Source: Gracilaria vermiculophylla (taxonomy: Eukaryota > Rhodophyta > Florideophyceae > Gracilariales > Gracilariaceae). Taken from it: a stretch of 60,673 nucleotides of DNA. Positions 51,829 through 60,673 of this stretch are shown here, one piece after another. The DNA lies in assembly GCA_019155205.2 (NCBI GenBank), contig JAHNZQ020000004.1, positions 3,029,224-3,089,896 of the forward strand. Reading direction: 5' to 3'. A model generated the notes under the pieces. It did not search any database and was not told the origin of the DNA. It was given only the letters and a program-made list of their open reading frames with translations. The stretch's first letter is position 1. Every line of letters starts with the position of its first letter. The position numbers were made by a program, and so were the translations under genes.

Positions 51829-51850
51829 TTTTTATATATTATTATGATCA

Positions 51851-52195
51851 TTAATTAATCGCTAAATCGATTGTAATATGGCATGTTGGTTTTTGTATGC
51901 GAAATGCTCTTCCCTGTGCCCTAGGCTGAAATCTTTTTAGTTTCGGGCCTTCATCAGCGAAAGCTTTCTTAATAATCAGATTTTGTTTTTTGTATTTTGA
52001 ATTTAAGGGCCTGTTTCCAGCTGATTCTAAAATTTTTTTTATAGTTTTGCAGGGTTTATATGGCATGAATTCGAGTATTAGTATTGCTTCTTTATAGTTC
52101 TTGCCTTTAATTTGATTTAAGACTCTTCTTGTCTTTTCTGTCGATAACCTTAAGTATTTTCCTTGTGCTTGAATTTTTTCAGTTGAGTTAGTCAT
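51851..52195 (-). CDS. rpl22: 50S ribosomal protein L22
   Basis: A 114-residue L22 lining the exit tunnel, from ATG 52195. It has [20 protein letters not shown] and the C-terminal loop [21 protein letters not shown] nine-residue extension that would overlap rps19 is less likely. Confidence 0.96.
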   Translation of the reverse strand: MTNSTEKIQAQGKYLRLSTEKTRRVLNQIKGKNYKEAILILEFMPYKPCKTIKKILESAGNRPLNSKYKKQNLIIKKAFADEGPKLKRFQPRAQGRAFRIQKPTCHITIDLAIN

Positions 52196-52199
52196 ATAT

Positions 52200-52478
52200 T
52201 TATTTTCTTGTTTTTCTGTCACTTTTTACATGGCTTTTAAAGTTTCTAGTTGGTACAAATTCACCGAGTTTATGACCTATCATTTGATCAGATATGAAAA
52301 CAGGAAAAAATTGCTTTCCATTATAAACAGCTATTGTATGTCCTATCATCTGTGGTATGATTGTTGAAGACCTTGACCAAGTTTTCAGAGCTTTTTTCGA
52401 GTCTTTTTGGTTTAATTTTTCTATTTTTTTTAGTAGTTTATATTCTACATAAGGACCCTTTTTGAGAGATCTAGACAT
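52200..52478 (-). CDS. rps19: 30S ribosomal protein S19
   Basis: A 92-residue S19. [20 protein letters not shown] and the [20 protein letters not shown] block plus [10 protein letters not shown] are typical. It follows rpl2 by 24 bp and ends 4 bp before rpl22. Confidence 0.98.
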   Translation of the reverse strand: MSRSLKKGPYVEYKLLKKIEKLNQKDSKKALKTWSRSSTIIPQMIGHTIAVYNGKQFFPVFISDQMIGHKLGEFVPTRNFKSHVKSDRKTRK

Positions 52479-52502
52479 AATAATTTAAGTTTGTGTTTAC
52501 TT

Positions 52503-53330
52503 TTATTTTCTTTTACGTAATATATAACGACTACTATATTTATATTTTTTTCGAGTTTTTCTTCCTAAAGCAGGTTTGCCCCATGGTGTAACGGGGTGAG
52601 GTTTTCCTATTGGCGAACGTCCTTCCCCTCCTCCGTGAGGGTGATCTATAGGATTCATGACTACTCCGCGAACTTTAGGTCTTTTGCTCATCCATCTATT
52701 TCTTCCAGCTTTCCCTATAGTAATGTTACCTGCATCGATATTACCAACTTGACCTATTGTAGCAAAACATTCTTTTCTAATTAGTCTAACTTCATTTGAT
52801 GGGAGTTTTAGAGTTATAAAAGCCCCGTCTTTTGCTAATATTTGTGCATACGTACCAGCTGCCCTCACTATTTGCCCACCTTTCAATGGATGTAATTCTA
52901 TGTTATGAACGGCTGTTCCTAAAGGAATTAAATCTAATGGTAATGAATTGCCTACTTCTAGGGGAGCCTTAGTTCCTGAAGTTACTATTTCACCAATTTT
53001 CAATGATCTTGGATGTAAAATATATCTTTTTTCACCGTCTGAATAGTGTAATAGTGCTATTCTTGCATTCCGATTTGGATCGTATTCTATACTCGCGACA
53101 GTAGCTTGTATATTATACTTTTTGCGTTTGAAATCAATTATTCTATATAGCTTTTTGTGTCCTTTACCTCTATGTCGTGATGTAATAACTCCTCTATTGT
53201 TACGCCCTTGAGAACGATGATTTTTACCAATGAGTGATTTTTGTGGTTTATTAGTTGTTATTTCATCAAATGTCGATATAGTTCTATTTCTTGTACCAGG
53301 TGTGTATGCCTTATATAAACGAATAGTCAT
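52503..53330 (-). CDS. rpl2: 50S ribosomal protein L2
   Basis: A 275-residue L2 of the peptidyl transferase centre. It has the RYIL signature region, [20 protein letters not shown], and the catalytic-site loop [20 protein letters not shown] with the conserved His. There is no intron. Confidence 0.99.
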   Translation of the reverse strand: MTIRLYKAYTPGTRNRTISTFDEITTNKPQKSLIGKNHRSQGRNNRGVITSRHRGKGHKKLYRIIDFKRKKYNIQATVASIEYDPNRNARIALLHYSDGEKRYILHPRSLKIGEIVTSGTKAPLEVGNSLPLDLIPLGTAVHNIELHPLKGGQIVRAAGTYAQILAKDGAFITLKLPSNEVRLIRKECFATIGQVGNIDAGNITIGKAGRNRWMSKRPKVRGVVMNPIDHPHGGGEGRSPIGKPHPVTPWGKPALGRKTRKKYKYSSRYILRKRK

Positions 53331-53362
53331 TTAGTTAATTTTATATATTATTATAATTTCAA

Positions 53363-53668
53363 TTAATTATCTACAAATAAATCAATTTTATACTCATTGT
53401 GAAGCTTGATAATAGCTTTTTTATATATTTTTTTGTAACCTATATATTTCCCTATACGCTTTTTTTTAGGTTTGATTCTTAATGTATTAATTTTCTTAAC
53501 TTTAACCTTAAATAATTCTTCTATAGCTTGTTTAATCTTTGATTTTTTAGCTTTAACTTCAACTGCAAAGTAATATTTATTATCTTCTATCATTTGCGTT
53601 GTTTTATCTGTTAATATTGGATATTTAATTATATCAATTAACGTTAATTCTTCTATATTGTTATTCAT
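53363..53668 (-). CDS. rpl23: 50S ribosomal protein L23
   Basis: A 101-residue L23, docking site at the tunnel exit. It contains [20 protein letters not shown] and [20 protein letters not shown]. It overlaps the rpl4 stop by 8 bp. Confidence 0.96.
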   Translation of the reverse strand: MNNNIEELTLIDIIKYPILTDKTTQMIEDNKYYFAVEVKAKKSKIKQAIEELFKVKVKKINTLRIKPKKKRIGKYIGYKKIYKKAIIKLHNEYKIDLFVDN

Positions 53669-54314
53669 TGTATATTTTATTAATGATATCTAAGGCATCT
53701 TTGTCTATTATAATTTGATTTGCTTTTAGTAAAGATATTACATTTAAATGGTTAGCAGCTAGTAGTTCTACATGTTTTAGATTACGAGTAGAAAGATGTA
53801 AATTATGTGTTTTTTTACTTACTATAATTAAAATGTTGTTTTTTATGTTTGTGTCTAACTTGTATTGTTTTAATGTATTTACTATTAGTTTTGTATTTGG
53901 CTTTTCTATCCTTTCTACAAAATTTTCTGTTACGATAGTATCTTTGAATTTATTTTCTATAATAATTCTCAATGCTAATTGTTTTTCTTTTTTATTGATT
54001 TTTTTGGAACATTTTCTTTTTTGTGGTCCAAATATTACTCCTCCTCCTCTCCATAGAGGCGAACGGTTTGAACCAGCTCTCGCTTTACCAGTACCCTTTT
54101 GTTTCCATGGTTTCTTACCTCCTCCACTAACTTGACTACGTGTTTTTGTGTTTGCATTTCTATCTCTAATTAGTTGTTGTGTCAGTGCTCGATGTAATAT
54201 ATAAATATTATTTTTATCTTGTTTACTTAAGTTAAGTGTTATTTCTTTAGTATTTTGTTCTGTTTTATCTTGAGAAGATATTATAGAATAGGTTAATTTC
54301 TTTTTAATGTTCAT
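53661..54314 (-). CDS. rpl4: 50S ribosomal protein L4
   Basis: A 217-residue L4. The tunnel loop [20 protein letters not shown] and the [14 protein letters not shown] segment are conserved. In bacteria L4 represses the S10 operon. It starts 4 bp after the rpl3 stop and overlaps rpl23. Confidence 0.97.
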   Translation of the reverse strand: MNIKKKLTYSIISSQDKTEQNTKEITLNLSKQDKNNIYILHRALTQQLIRDRNANTKTRSQVSGGGKKPWKQKGTGKARAGSNRSPLWRGGGVIFGPQKRKCSKKINKKEKQLALRIIIENKFKDTIVTENFVERIEKPNTKLIVNTLKQYKLDTNIKNNILIIVSKKTHNLHLSTRNLKHVELLAANHLNVISLLKANQIIIDKDALDIINKIYNE

Positions 54315-54318
54315 AAAT

Positions 54319-54939
54319 TTATTTTTGATGAATACTAATAATGTTACCAGGCTTACCAGGTATTGAGCCTTTCACAATAATAATATTATGATTTGCTTTA
54401 ATATCTATAATTTTAAGATTTTGAAGCGTTACTTTCTGTCCACCCATGCGACCAGCCATTTTTTTTCCAGCGAAAACTTTCCCTGGTGTTGTACCCGCAC
54501 CAATTGATCCTGGTTGTTTATGATTTTTAGAACCATGTGACATAGGTCCTCTACTGAAATTATGTCTTTTTGTGCAGCCAGTGAATCCTTTACCTATACT
54601 TTTACTAGAAACAGAAATATCATGATTAATATTTAAATCTTGAACTGTAATTAATTTGCCTATTTCGAAACTTTCTGTTGAAGTTACTTTATATTCTTTT
54701 AAGAATTTTAAAGGAGGTATATTATATTTATTTAGGTGACCAATCTGAGCTTTATTAAGTTTATATGGCTTTACTTCTATATATCCTATTTGAATAGCTG
54801 TATACCCATGAGTTTCTATATTTTTGATCTCAGTGACTATACAGGGTCCTAATTCTAAAATAGTGATTGGCAATGCCTTGCCTTCTTGGTCAAAGATTTG
54901 AGTCATACCAATTTTCTTACCTAATAGCCCGATTTTCAT
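54319..54939 (-). CDS. rpl3: 50S ribosomal protein L3
   Basis: A 206-residue L3, first gene of the ribosomal cluster. [20 protein letters not shown], the [20 protein letters not shown] block and [15 protein letters not shown] are typical. A probable AGAGG ribosome site lies about 11 nt upstream and a promoter-like pair at 55001-55029. Confidence 0.98.
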   Translation of the reverse strand: MKIGLLGKKIGMTQIFDQEGKALPITILELGPCIVTEIKNIETHGYTAIQIGYIEVKPYKLNKAQIGHLNKYNIPPLKFLKEYKVTSTESFEIGKLITVQDLNINHDISVSSKSIGKGFTGCTKRHNFSRGPMSHGSKNHKQPGSIGAGTTPGKVFAGKKMAGRMGGQKVTLQNLKIIDIKANHNIIIVKGSIPGKPGNIISIHQK

Positions 54940-55325
54940 GTTTACTTTAGCCTCTGTAATTGTGAAAATTTTCTTTTATATATTTTTATTTTATATATCT
55001 ATTATCTGTTAATTTGTTTAAATTTTCAAGTTTCTGACTATATGACTAAAAGTTATTAATTAATTTAGTATATCTAAAATTTAATTGTGTTATGACTTAA
55101 GTATGAAATAAACTAAAAATATATGTAAATAGTTTCATCTAATTATGATTTTTCTAGAGCACTTTCTATTTAGTTAATAATTTTATTACAGATATTATAA
55201 AGATAAGTGCGGTAATTACCACTTTACTCGATCTTTAATCTAGTGCAATATATAATTATAGAAATCAAATTATATGTAAAGCAGTATTAAAATATATCAA
55301 GCTAATTTTTTTGAGAGGTAAATTT
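54940..55325. other. divergent spacer between rpl3 and dnaK
   Basis: About 386 bp, AT-rich. It holds the promoter-like pair for the ribosomal cluster (55001-55029, minus), an imperfect dyad at 55205-55224 (AAGTGCGGTAA facing TTACCACTT) upstream of dnaK, and the dnaK ribosome site. Nothing else is recognisable. Confidence 0.6.
55001..55029 (-). promoter_or_regulatory. probable promoter of the ribosomal gene cluster
   Basis: On the minus strand TTGAAA (55029-55024), a 17-base spacer and GATAAT (55006-55001), about 62 bp before the rpl3 ATG. Good sigma-70 geometry with one mismatch per box. Activity is inferred. Confidence 0.45.
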
Positions 55326-57191
55326 ATGGCTAAAGTTGTTGGAATTGATTTAGGTACAACAAACTCTGTTATAGCTGTTATGGAAGGTGGTAAGCCTACC
55401 GTAATACCTAATAAAGAAGGTTTAAGAACAACACCGTCTGTTGTCGCATATACTAAAAAACAAGACAAATTAGTAGGACAGATAGCTAAACGGCAGGCTG
55501 TTATGAATCCAGAAAACACTTTCTATTCTGTTAAAAGATTTATTGGGCGCAAAAAAGACGAATTAGGTAATGAATTACGACAGTCATCTTATAATGTAAA
55601 AACAGACAGTAATTTTAATGTAAAGTTACAGTGTCCAGCTTTAGGTAAAGATTTTGCTCCTGAAGAAATATCTGCGCAAGTTTTACGTAAATTAGTTGAA
55701 GATGCTAGTACATATTTAGGTCAACAAGTTACTCAAGCAGTTATAACTGTCCCCGCTTATTTTAATGATTCGCAACGTCAAGCAACAAAAGATGCTGGAC
55801 AGATTGCTGGTTTAGATGTTCTAAGAATTATTAATGAACCTACAGCAGCATCCTTATCTTATGGTTTAGACAAAAAAAATAATGAAACTATTTTGGTATT
55901 TGACCTTGGAGGAGGTACGTTTGATGTTTCTATTTTAGAAGTGGGCGATGGTGTTTTTGAAGTTTTATCTACATCTGGAGATACTCATTTGGGTGGAGAT
56001 GATTTTGATAGAAAAATTGTTGAATGGTTAATTCATGAGTTTGATAATGATGAGGGAATTAATTTAGGCAAAGATAGGCAAGCTCTGCAACGTTTAACTG
56101 AAGCTGCTGAAAAAGCTAAGATGGAATTATCTAGTTTATCTCAAACAGATATTAACTTACCTTTTATTACTTCTACCGATACAGGCCCCAAACATTTAGA
56201 AAAAAATATAACTAGAGCTAAATTTGAATATTTATGTCAAGATTTAATTAATCGTTGCGAAATACCTGTTAATAATGCTTTGAAAGATGCACAATTATCA
56301 TCAAGCGATATTGATGAGATTGTTTTAGTTGGTGGTTCTACAAGAATTCCTGCTATTCAACAACTAGTTAAAAAAATAATAGGTAAAGATCCAAATCAAA
56401 GTGTTAATCCTGATGAAGTAGTTGCAATTGGAGCAGCTGTTCAAGCTGGTGTTTTAGCAGGTGAGGTTAAAGATATACTTCTACTAGATGTGACGCCTTT
56501 ATCTTTAGGCGTAGAAACTCTTGGAGGAGTAATGACTAAGATAATTGACCGTAATACTACAGTACCTACAAAAAAATCTGAGATTTTCTCAACGGCTGTT
56601 GATAATCAACCTAATGTTGAGATTCATGTTCTACAGGGAGAAAGAGAGTTTACTAAAGACAATAAAAGCTTAGGTACTTTCAGATTAGATGGTATTATGC
56701 CTGCACCTAGAGGTGTACCACAGATAGAGGTAATATTTGATATAGATGCTAATGGTATATTGTCTGTTAAGGCTAAAGATAAAGGTACAGGTAAAGAACA
56801 ATCGATTACTATAACCGGTGCATCTACTTTACCTAAAGAAGAAGTAGAGAAACTAGTTAAAGAAGCAGAAGAAAATTCAGAGCTCGATAAACAAAAACGA
56901 GAACAAATAGATCTTAAAAATCAAGCAGATGCTTTATGTTATCAATCTCAAAATCAAATTAATGAATTAAAAGATAAAATTAATGAAGATGATAAGCAAA
57001 GGGTACAAAAGTTAATTGATTCTTTAAAGCAGTCTATTCAGCAGGACAATTATGTAGAAATTAAAAATATACAAAATCAATTGCAACAAGCAATGATGAA
57101 TATAGGTAAGCAAGTTTATAGCTCAACTCAAGAAGAAAATAAAAAAACAGAAGATGATTCTGTTATAGATACTAAATCTAAGGAAGCTTAA
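55326..57191 (+). CDS. dnaK: Hsp70 chaperone DnaK
   Basis: The stromal Hsp70, 621 residues from ATG 55326, where the family starts ([20 protein letters not shown]) and where GAGAGG lies about 9 nt upstream. The ATPase domain has [12 protein letters not shown] and [16 protein letters not shown]; the substrate domain has [13 protein letters not shown]; a helical lid and charged tail follow. dnaJ and grpE are not adjacent. It ends 8 bp from tRNA-Gly on the other strand with no hairpin between. Confidence 0.98.
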   Translation: MAKVVGIDLGTTNSVIAVMEGGKPTVIPNKEGLRTTPSVVAYTKKQDKLVGQIAKRQAVMNPENTFYSVKRFIGRKKDELGNELRQSSYNVKTDSNFNVKLQCPALGKDFAPEEISAQVLRKLVEDASTYLGQQVTQAVITVPAYFNDSQRQATKDAGQIAGLDVLRIINEPTAASLSYGLDKKNNETILVFDLGGGTFDVSILEVGDGVFEVLSTSGDTHLGGDDFDRKIVEWLIHEFDNDEGINLGKDRQALQRLTEAAEKAKMELSSLSQTDINLPFITSTDTGPKHLEKNITRAKFEYLCQDLINRCEIPVNNALKDAQLSSSDIDEIVLVGGSTRIPAIQQLVKKIIGKDPNQSVNPDEVVAIGAAVQAGVLAGEVKDILLLDVTPLSLGVETLGGVMTKIIDRNTTVPTKKSEIFSTAVDNQPNVEIHVLQGEREFTKDNKSLGTFRLDGIMPAPRGVPQIEVIFDIDANGILSVKAKDKGTGKEQSITITGASTLPKEEVEKLVKEAEENSELDKQKREQIDLKNQADALCYQSQNQINELKDKINEDDKQRVQKLIDSLKQSIQQDNYVEIKNIQNQLQQAMMNIGKQVYSSTQEENKKTEDDSVIDTKSKEA

Positions 57192-57199
57192 AATAGACA

Positions 57200-57271
57200 A
57201 GCGGGTAACGCGATTCGAACGCGCGACATCAACCTTGGCAAGGTTGCGCTCTACCACTGAGCTATACCCGC
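57200..57271 (-). tRNA. trnG(gcc): tRNA-Gly (anticodon GCC)
   Basis: A 72-nt cloverleaf on the minus strand, acceptor GCGGGTA paired to TACCCGC, discriminator T, anticodon GCC in CAACCTTGCCAAGGTTG. Confidence 0.97.
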
Positions 57272-57326
57272 TATAATATATTATTAAATATGATGGCAAA
57301 AAAAATCTACTTTGTCAAATTTTTGA

Positions 57327-57371
57327 TACTATGTATACTAAATAATTATCAATATTTTTATATACATAGTA
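57327..57371 (-). terminator. inverted repeat after psbZ
   Basis: TACTATGTATA (57327-57337) and its exact complement (57361-57371) with a 23-nt spacer, just downstream of psbZ on the minus strand. Possible 3' end structure of psbZ. Confidence 0.4.
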
Positions 57372-57382
57372 ATAACTAATTA

Positions 57383-57571
57383 TTAATTAACAAAAGAAGT
57401 TACGAAACCTGTTATTAATACTAATCCAGTCCATATACCAGCACTGGTATAGATTAAATTTTTAGATTTTTCCCATTGTCCAGGAGATGCGAAAGTGACA
57501 GGTATGCCTACTACAAGGAGAGTAGAAAATATTACTAGTATGAACACTAAAAGTTGAATCACAATGGTCAT
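57383..57571 (-). CDS. psbZ: photosystem II PsbZ protein
   Basis: A 62-residue two-helix subunit (formerly ycf9) at the PSII periphery. It starts MTIVIQLLVFILVIFSTLLV at ATG 57571, where AAGGAA lies upstream, and contains PVTFASPGQWEKSKN between the helices. A 34-residue upstream extension in the frame is unsupported. Confidence 0.96.
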   Translation of the reverse strand: MTIVIQLLVFILVIFSTLLVVGIPVTFASPGQWEKSKNLIYTSAGIWTGLVLITGFVTSFVN

Positions 57572-57882
57572 AATTTTTCCTTTTACATTTCTTAATGTTT
57601 TAATTGCATTACTTAAAGATGGATTTATATATAATATATAATTATATATTGTGACATACAATTTATCTATCATTGTAAACTGTTTTTTAATTTATATGCA
57701 CTTTCTTATTAGTGTTAACAGTTTAATATTTATGTTTATCTAACTACTGAGATCAATTTATAAGAAATATAAAAAAAATAACATTAGAATGTTACTTTAT
57801 CTGTTTATATTAGTATTGATATTGAGTATGTATGTATGAGTGATAGATGAATACACGGACTAATTATAAAGAGGTTTATTTT
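57572..57882. other. divergent spacer between psbZ and psbK
   Basis: About 311 bp of AT-rich DNA between diverging genes, including a short dyad TAACATT-AG-AATGTTA near 57779-57794 and the AAAGAGG ribosome site of psbK. No other feature is recognisable. Confidence 0.6.
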
Positions 57883-58020
57883 ATGATGACAGCATTGATG
57901 ATAGCAAAATTACCGGAAGTTTACTCGATTTTCAGGCCTTTAGTTGATATATTACCAGTAATCCCTGTTTTTTTCTTGTTATTAGCTTTTGTTTGGCAGG
58001 CGGCTATTGGTTTTAGATAG
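57883..58020 (+). CDS. psbK: photosystem II PsbK protein
   Basis: A 45-residue precursor with a short leader and the mature part [20 protein letters not shown] followed by the helix [24 protein letters not shown] lies 9 nt upstream. Two Met codons begin the frame. It is followed by petG after 39 bp. Confidence 0.96.
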   Translation: MMTALMIAKLPEVYSIFRPLVDILPVIPVFFLLLAFVWQAAIGFR

Positions 58021-58059
58021 AGCAAGCAATATTATTTCAACAGATTTTTTTATATTTTT

Positions 58060-58173
58060 ATGGTAGAACCTCTTTTATCTGGCATAGTTTTAGGATTAAT
58101 CCCCGTAACATTATTAGGTTTATTAGTTGCTGCTTATCTACAGTATCGTAGAGGTAATCAGTTTGGGCTATAA
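58060..58173 (+). CDS. petG: cytochrome b6f subunit V
   Basis: A 37-residue one-helix subunit, [20 protein letters not shown] then [17 protein letters not shown], nearly invariant in plastids. No strong ribosome site. It converges with rps14. Confidence 0.98.
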   Translation: MVEPLLSGIVLGLIPVTLLGLLVAAYLQYRRGNQFGL

Positions 58174-58216
58174 GTTTATGTCACTAATAAAATAATCGAT
58201 ATGTTAATTATATTTA

Positions 58217-58243
58217 TATAAATGTTTTGATACAACATTTATA
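58217..58243. terminator. hairpin between petG and rps14
   Basis: A 10-bp perfect inverted repeat (58217-58226 and 58234-58243) with a 7-nt loop between converging genes. Weak, AT-rich stem. Confidence 0.5.
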
Positions 58244-58273
58244 CAAATATAATTGTAACAATTGTTTTATATT

Positions 58274-58576
58274 CTACCAACTTGCTTTTATAACACCAGG
58301 TAGTAAACAATTATGTGACATTTCTCGTAAAACATGTCTAGATAATCCAAAGTCTTTATAAAACCCACGACTTCGACCCGTTTTCCAACATCTATTTCTT
58401 CTACGACAAGGTGTACTATTCTTAGGTAATTTTTGTAATTCTTTTTGTAATTCTATTTGTTCTATAAAATTTAATTTGTTGCTCAATTTACTTTTTATTT
58501 TTTTTCTTTCTGTATGATATTTTTGTATTAGTTTTTTTCTTTTTATTTCTCTTGCAATCATGCTTTTTTTAGCCAT
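58274..58576 (-). CDS. rps14: 30S ribosomal protein S14
   Basis: A 100-residue S14 of the long, zinc-free type. It has MAKKSMIAREIKRKKLIQKY, the CRRRNRCWKTGRSRGFYKDF segment and LSRHVLREMSHNCLLPGV. It lies downstream of psaB, the common plastid psaA-psaB-rps14 neighbourhood, and not in the ribosomal cluster. Confidence 0.98.
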   Translation of the reverse strand: MAKKSMIAREIKRKKLIQKYHTERKKIKSKLSNKLNFIEQIELQKELQKLPKNSTPCRRRNRCWKTGRSRGFYKDFGLSRHVLREMSHNCLLPGVIKASW

Positions 58577-58659
58577 TTTTATTATATTTATTAAATAGTT
58601 TTATCGAGGACTTAAAATTATTCTAATCTTAACTAAAAAAAAATTATATTGCAATAAAG

Positions 58660-58696
58660 AATTCCTGCTTAAATATCAATTACTTAAGCAGGAATT
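58660..58696 (-). terminator. psaB terminator hairpin
   Basis: A 13-bp perfect inverted repeat (58660-58672 and 58684-58696) with an 11-nt loop, 29 bp after the psaB stop, with a T-rich stretch further downstream on the minus strand. Confidence 0.7.
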
Positions 58697-58724
58697 TAAC
58701 AATAATTTTATTTAAATTTGCTAA

Positions 58725-60673
58725 TTAGCCAAATTTACCTGATGTAGACGCTATTACAAATGCTGCGTACGTTAAAATATAACCTACAGAAAAGTGTACT
58801 AATCCTACAAGTCTTGCTTGTACTATAGATAATGCTACTGGTTTATCTTTCCATCGAACTAAGTTTGCAAGAGGTGTTCTCTCATGAGCCCAAGCTAATG
58901 TTTCTATAAGTTCTTGCCAATAACCACGCCAAGATATTAGAAACATAAATCCAGTTGCCCATACTAAATGTCCAAACAAGAACATCCATGCCCATACAGA
59001 TAGATTATTCATCCCATAAGGATTATACCCATTTATTAATGGAGATGAATTAATCCATAAATAGTCTCTAAGCCATCCCATTAAATAGGTTGAAGACTCA
59101 TTGAATTGGTTTACATTTCCTTGCCAAATTGTCATGTGTTTCCAATGCCAATAAAATGTTACCCATCCAATAGTGTTAAGCATCCAAAATACAGATAGAT
59201 AAAATGCATCCCATGCTGAAATATCACATGTACCGCCTCTACCAGGACCATCGCAAGGAAAGCTATAACCAAAATCTTTCTTATCAGGCATTAGTTTTGA
59301 CCCTCTTGCATCCAAAGCTCCTTTGACTAATATCAGTGTTGTAGTGTGTAAGCCTAATGCAATTGCATGGTGAACTAAAAAGTCTCCTGGTCCTATACTT
59401 AGGAATAAAGAGTTACTATTACTATTTATTGCTTCTAGCCATCCAGGCAACCATACATTACTGCTAGCTTTAGCTGCTATACTTGATGAAGAAGACAACA
59501 AGGTATCAAAACCATAAAGTGCTTTTCCTGAACTTGCTTGTATCCACTGTGCAAAAACAGGTTCAATTAGTATTTGTTTTTCTGGTGTTCCGAAAGCAAT
59601 CATTGTGTCATTATGGATATATAAGCCCAGTGTATGGAAACCTAAGAATAAGCATACCCAACTTAGATGTGATATTATGGCTTCTTTATGATCTAAAATT
59701 CTAAATAACACATTGTCTTTATTTTCTTCTGGATCATAATCTCTAATAAAGAAAATAGCACCATGAGCAAATGCGCCTACCATCAGAAAACCTGCTATAT
59801 ATTGATGATGCGTATATAGAGCAGCTTGTGTTGTAAAATCTTTAGCCATAAATGCGTATGGAGGCATTGCGTACATATGTTGAGCAACTAATGATGTAAT
59901 TACACCCAATGAAGCTAAGGCTAATCCAAGCTGCATGTGTAGTGAGTTTGTAATTGTTTCATATAATCCTTTATGTCCTTTGCCTAGTCTTCCACCCGGT
60001 GGACGATGAGCATCAATTATATCCTTAATATTGTGCCCAATCCCCCAGTTAGTTTTATACATGTGACCTGCAATTATAAATATTATTGCAATTGCTAAAT
60101 GGTGATGAGCCATATCAGTTAGCCACAAGGATTGACTTTGTGGATGAAAGCCACCTAGAAAAGTTAATATAGCTGTTCCTGCTCCTTGGCTTGTACCAAA
60201 TATGTGATTTGATGTATCTGGATTTGATGCATAAATGCTCCAGTTTCCAGTAAAGAATGGTTGCAATCCTTCAGGATGTGGAAGTGTATAAGTAAAGTTG
60301 TCCCATCCTACATGTTGGCCACGAGATTCTGGAATAGCTACATGAACCAGATGTCCTGTCCAAGCTAATGAGCTTAATCCAAATAATCCTGATAAGTGGT
60401 GGTTTAACCTTGATTCATTATTTTTGAACCATGATAAGCCGGGTTTGAATTTAGGTTGTAAATGAAGCCAACCAGCAAAAAGCATAATTGCAGACAGTAC
60501 TAGTAGAAACAGTGATCCGTTATATAAGTCACTATTAGTTCTCATTCCTATCGTATACCACCAGTGATAAATACCAGAGAATGTTATATCTACTGGATAT
60601 GAAGCACCACCTTTCGTAAATGCTTTAACAGCTGTTTGTCCAAAATGAGGATCCCATATTGCATGAGCAATAG
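58725..60673 (-). CDS. psaB: photosystem I P700 apoprotein A2 (5' end cut off)
   Basis: The PsaB half of the photosystem I core. The frame stays open through the right edge of the window, so the first Met inside it (60545) is internal: upstream codons read [13 protein letters not shown] and YHWWYTIGM, part of the known protein. About 648 of the usual roughly 734 residues are present. The F-X cluster loop [20 protein letters not shown] and the C-terminal helices are intact. psaA is expected just beyond the edge. Confidence 0.99.
   Translation of the reverse strand, partial: IAHAIWDPHFGQTAVKAFTKGGASYPVDITFSGIYHWWYTIGMRTNSDLYNGSLFLLVLSAIMLFAGWLHLQPKFKPGLSWFKNNESRLNHHLSGLFGLSSLAWTGHLVHVAIPESRGQHVGWDNFTYTLPHPEGLQPFFTGNWSIYASNPDTSNHIFGTSQGAGTAILTFLGGFHPQSQSLWLTDMAHHHLAIAIIFIIAGHMYKTNWGIGHNIKDIIDAHRPPGGRLGKGHKGLYETITNSLHMQLGLALASLGVITSLVAQHMYAMPPYAFMAKDFTTQAALYTHHQYIAGFLMVGAFAHGAIFFIRDYDPEENKDNVLFRILDHKEAIISHLSWVCLFLGFHTLGLYIHNDTMIAFGTPEKQILIEPVFAQWIQASSGKALYGFDTLLSSSSSIAAKASSNVWLPGWLEAINSNSNSLFLSIGPGDFLVHHAIALGLHTTTLILVKGALDARGSKLMPDKKDFGYSFPCDGPGRGGTCDISAWDAFYLSVFWMLNTIGWVTFYWHWKHMTIWQGNVNQFNESSTYLMGWLRDYLWINSSPLINGYNPYGMNNLSVWAWMFLFGHLVWATGFMFLISWRGYWQELIETLAWAHERTPLANLVRWKDKPVALSIVQARLVGLVHFSVGYILTYAAFVIASTSGKFG

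Overview
The window is a piece of a red algal (Rhodophyta) plastid genome. The support is direct: photosystem I and II genes (psaB, psaE, psbB, psbC, psbD, psbH, psbK, psbN, psbT, psbZ, psb28), cytochrome b6f genes (petB, petD, petG), ferredoxin, intron-free plastid tRNAs, and a rich set of cyanobacterial housekeeping genes kept mainly by red plastids (ycf17, ycf19, ycf27, ycf29, ycf33, ycf38, ycf65, ntcA, moeB, thiS, argB, ilvB, hisS, pheT, groEL, dnaK, clpC, dnaB, rps1, rnpB). The DNA is AT-rich, the genes are dense, and no introns are visible. The set fits a multicellular red alga (Florideophyceae or Bangiophyceae); I cannot fix the species.

Layout. 1-2.3 kb: the rRNA operon on the minus strand (16S, tRNA-Ile, tRNA-Ala, 5' end of 23S running off the left edge). 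2.3-5.65 kb: two long AT-rich non-coding stretches around the response regulator ycf27. 5.65-8.1 kb: psbD and psbC, overlapping. 8.2-24.4 kb: a mixed block with a high-light-inducible protein (ycf17), a decayed upp-like gene, ycf19, rps16, ycf65, an interrupted unknown frame, groEL, hisS, rpl9, moeB, rpl11-rpl1-rpl12, petB-petD, ntcA and ycf29 back to back, thiS, rps1, RNase P RNA, pheT and psb28. 24.7-32.2 kb: clpC, dnaB with an in-frame intein, an unknown membrane frame, rpl19, three tRNAs and ilvB. 32.4-40 kb: ycf33, argB, three tRNAs, ftsH, psaE, the psbB-psbT-psbH cluster with psbN opposed, ycf38 and petF. 40.1-54.9 kb: one minus-strand ribosomal cluster of 29 genes running from rpl3 to rps10 and including secY, rpoA and tufA. 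55.3-60.7 kb: dnaK, tRNA-Gly, psbZ, psbK, petG, rps14 and psaB (5' end cut off by the right edge).

How it works together. The window supplies reaction-centre and antenna subunits, the b6f core and the soluble electron carrier; most of a plastid ribosome plus EF-Tu and the RNA polymerase alpha subunit; SecY for thylakoid insertion; and the chaperones and proteases (GroEL, DnaK, ClpC, FtsH) that maintain them. Two response regulators and an NtcA-like factor suggest that some bacterial-style transcription control remains. MoeB-rhodanese and ThiS form a plausible sulfur-carrier pair. Many converging gene pairs are separated by long perfect hairpins, or by a tRNA whose 3' end overlaps the neighbouring stop codon.

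Best leads for a second look: the DnaB mini-intein; the unknown frame broken at a run of nine A; the upp-like protein that has lost its PRPP-binding signature; a strand-composition switch near 32.3 kb that may mark a replication origin; paired 9-bp tRNA/CDS overlaps; and 27-bp perfect stems built into coding ends. I saw no mobile element, CRISPR array or wholly new multi-gene system.
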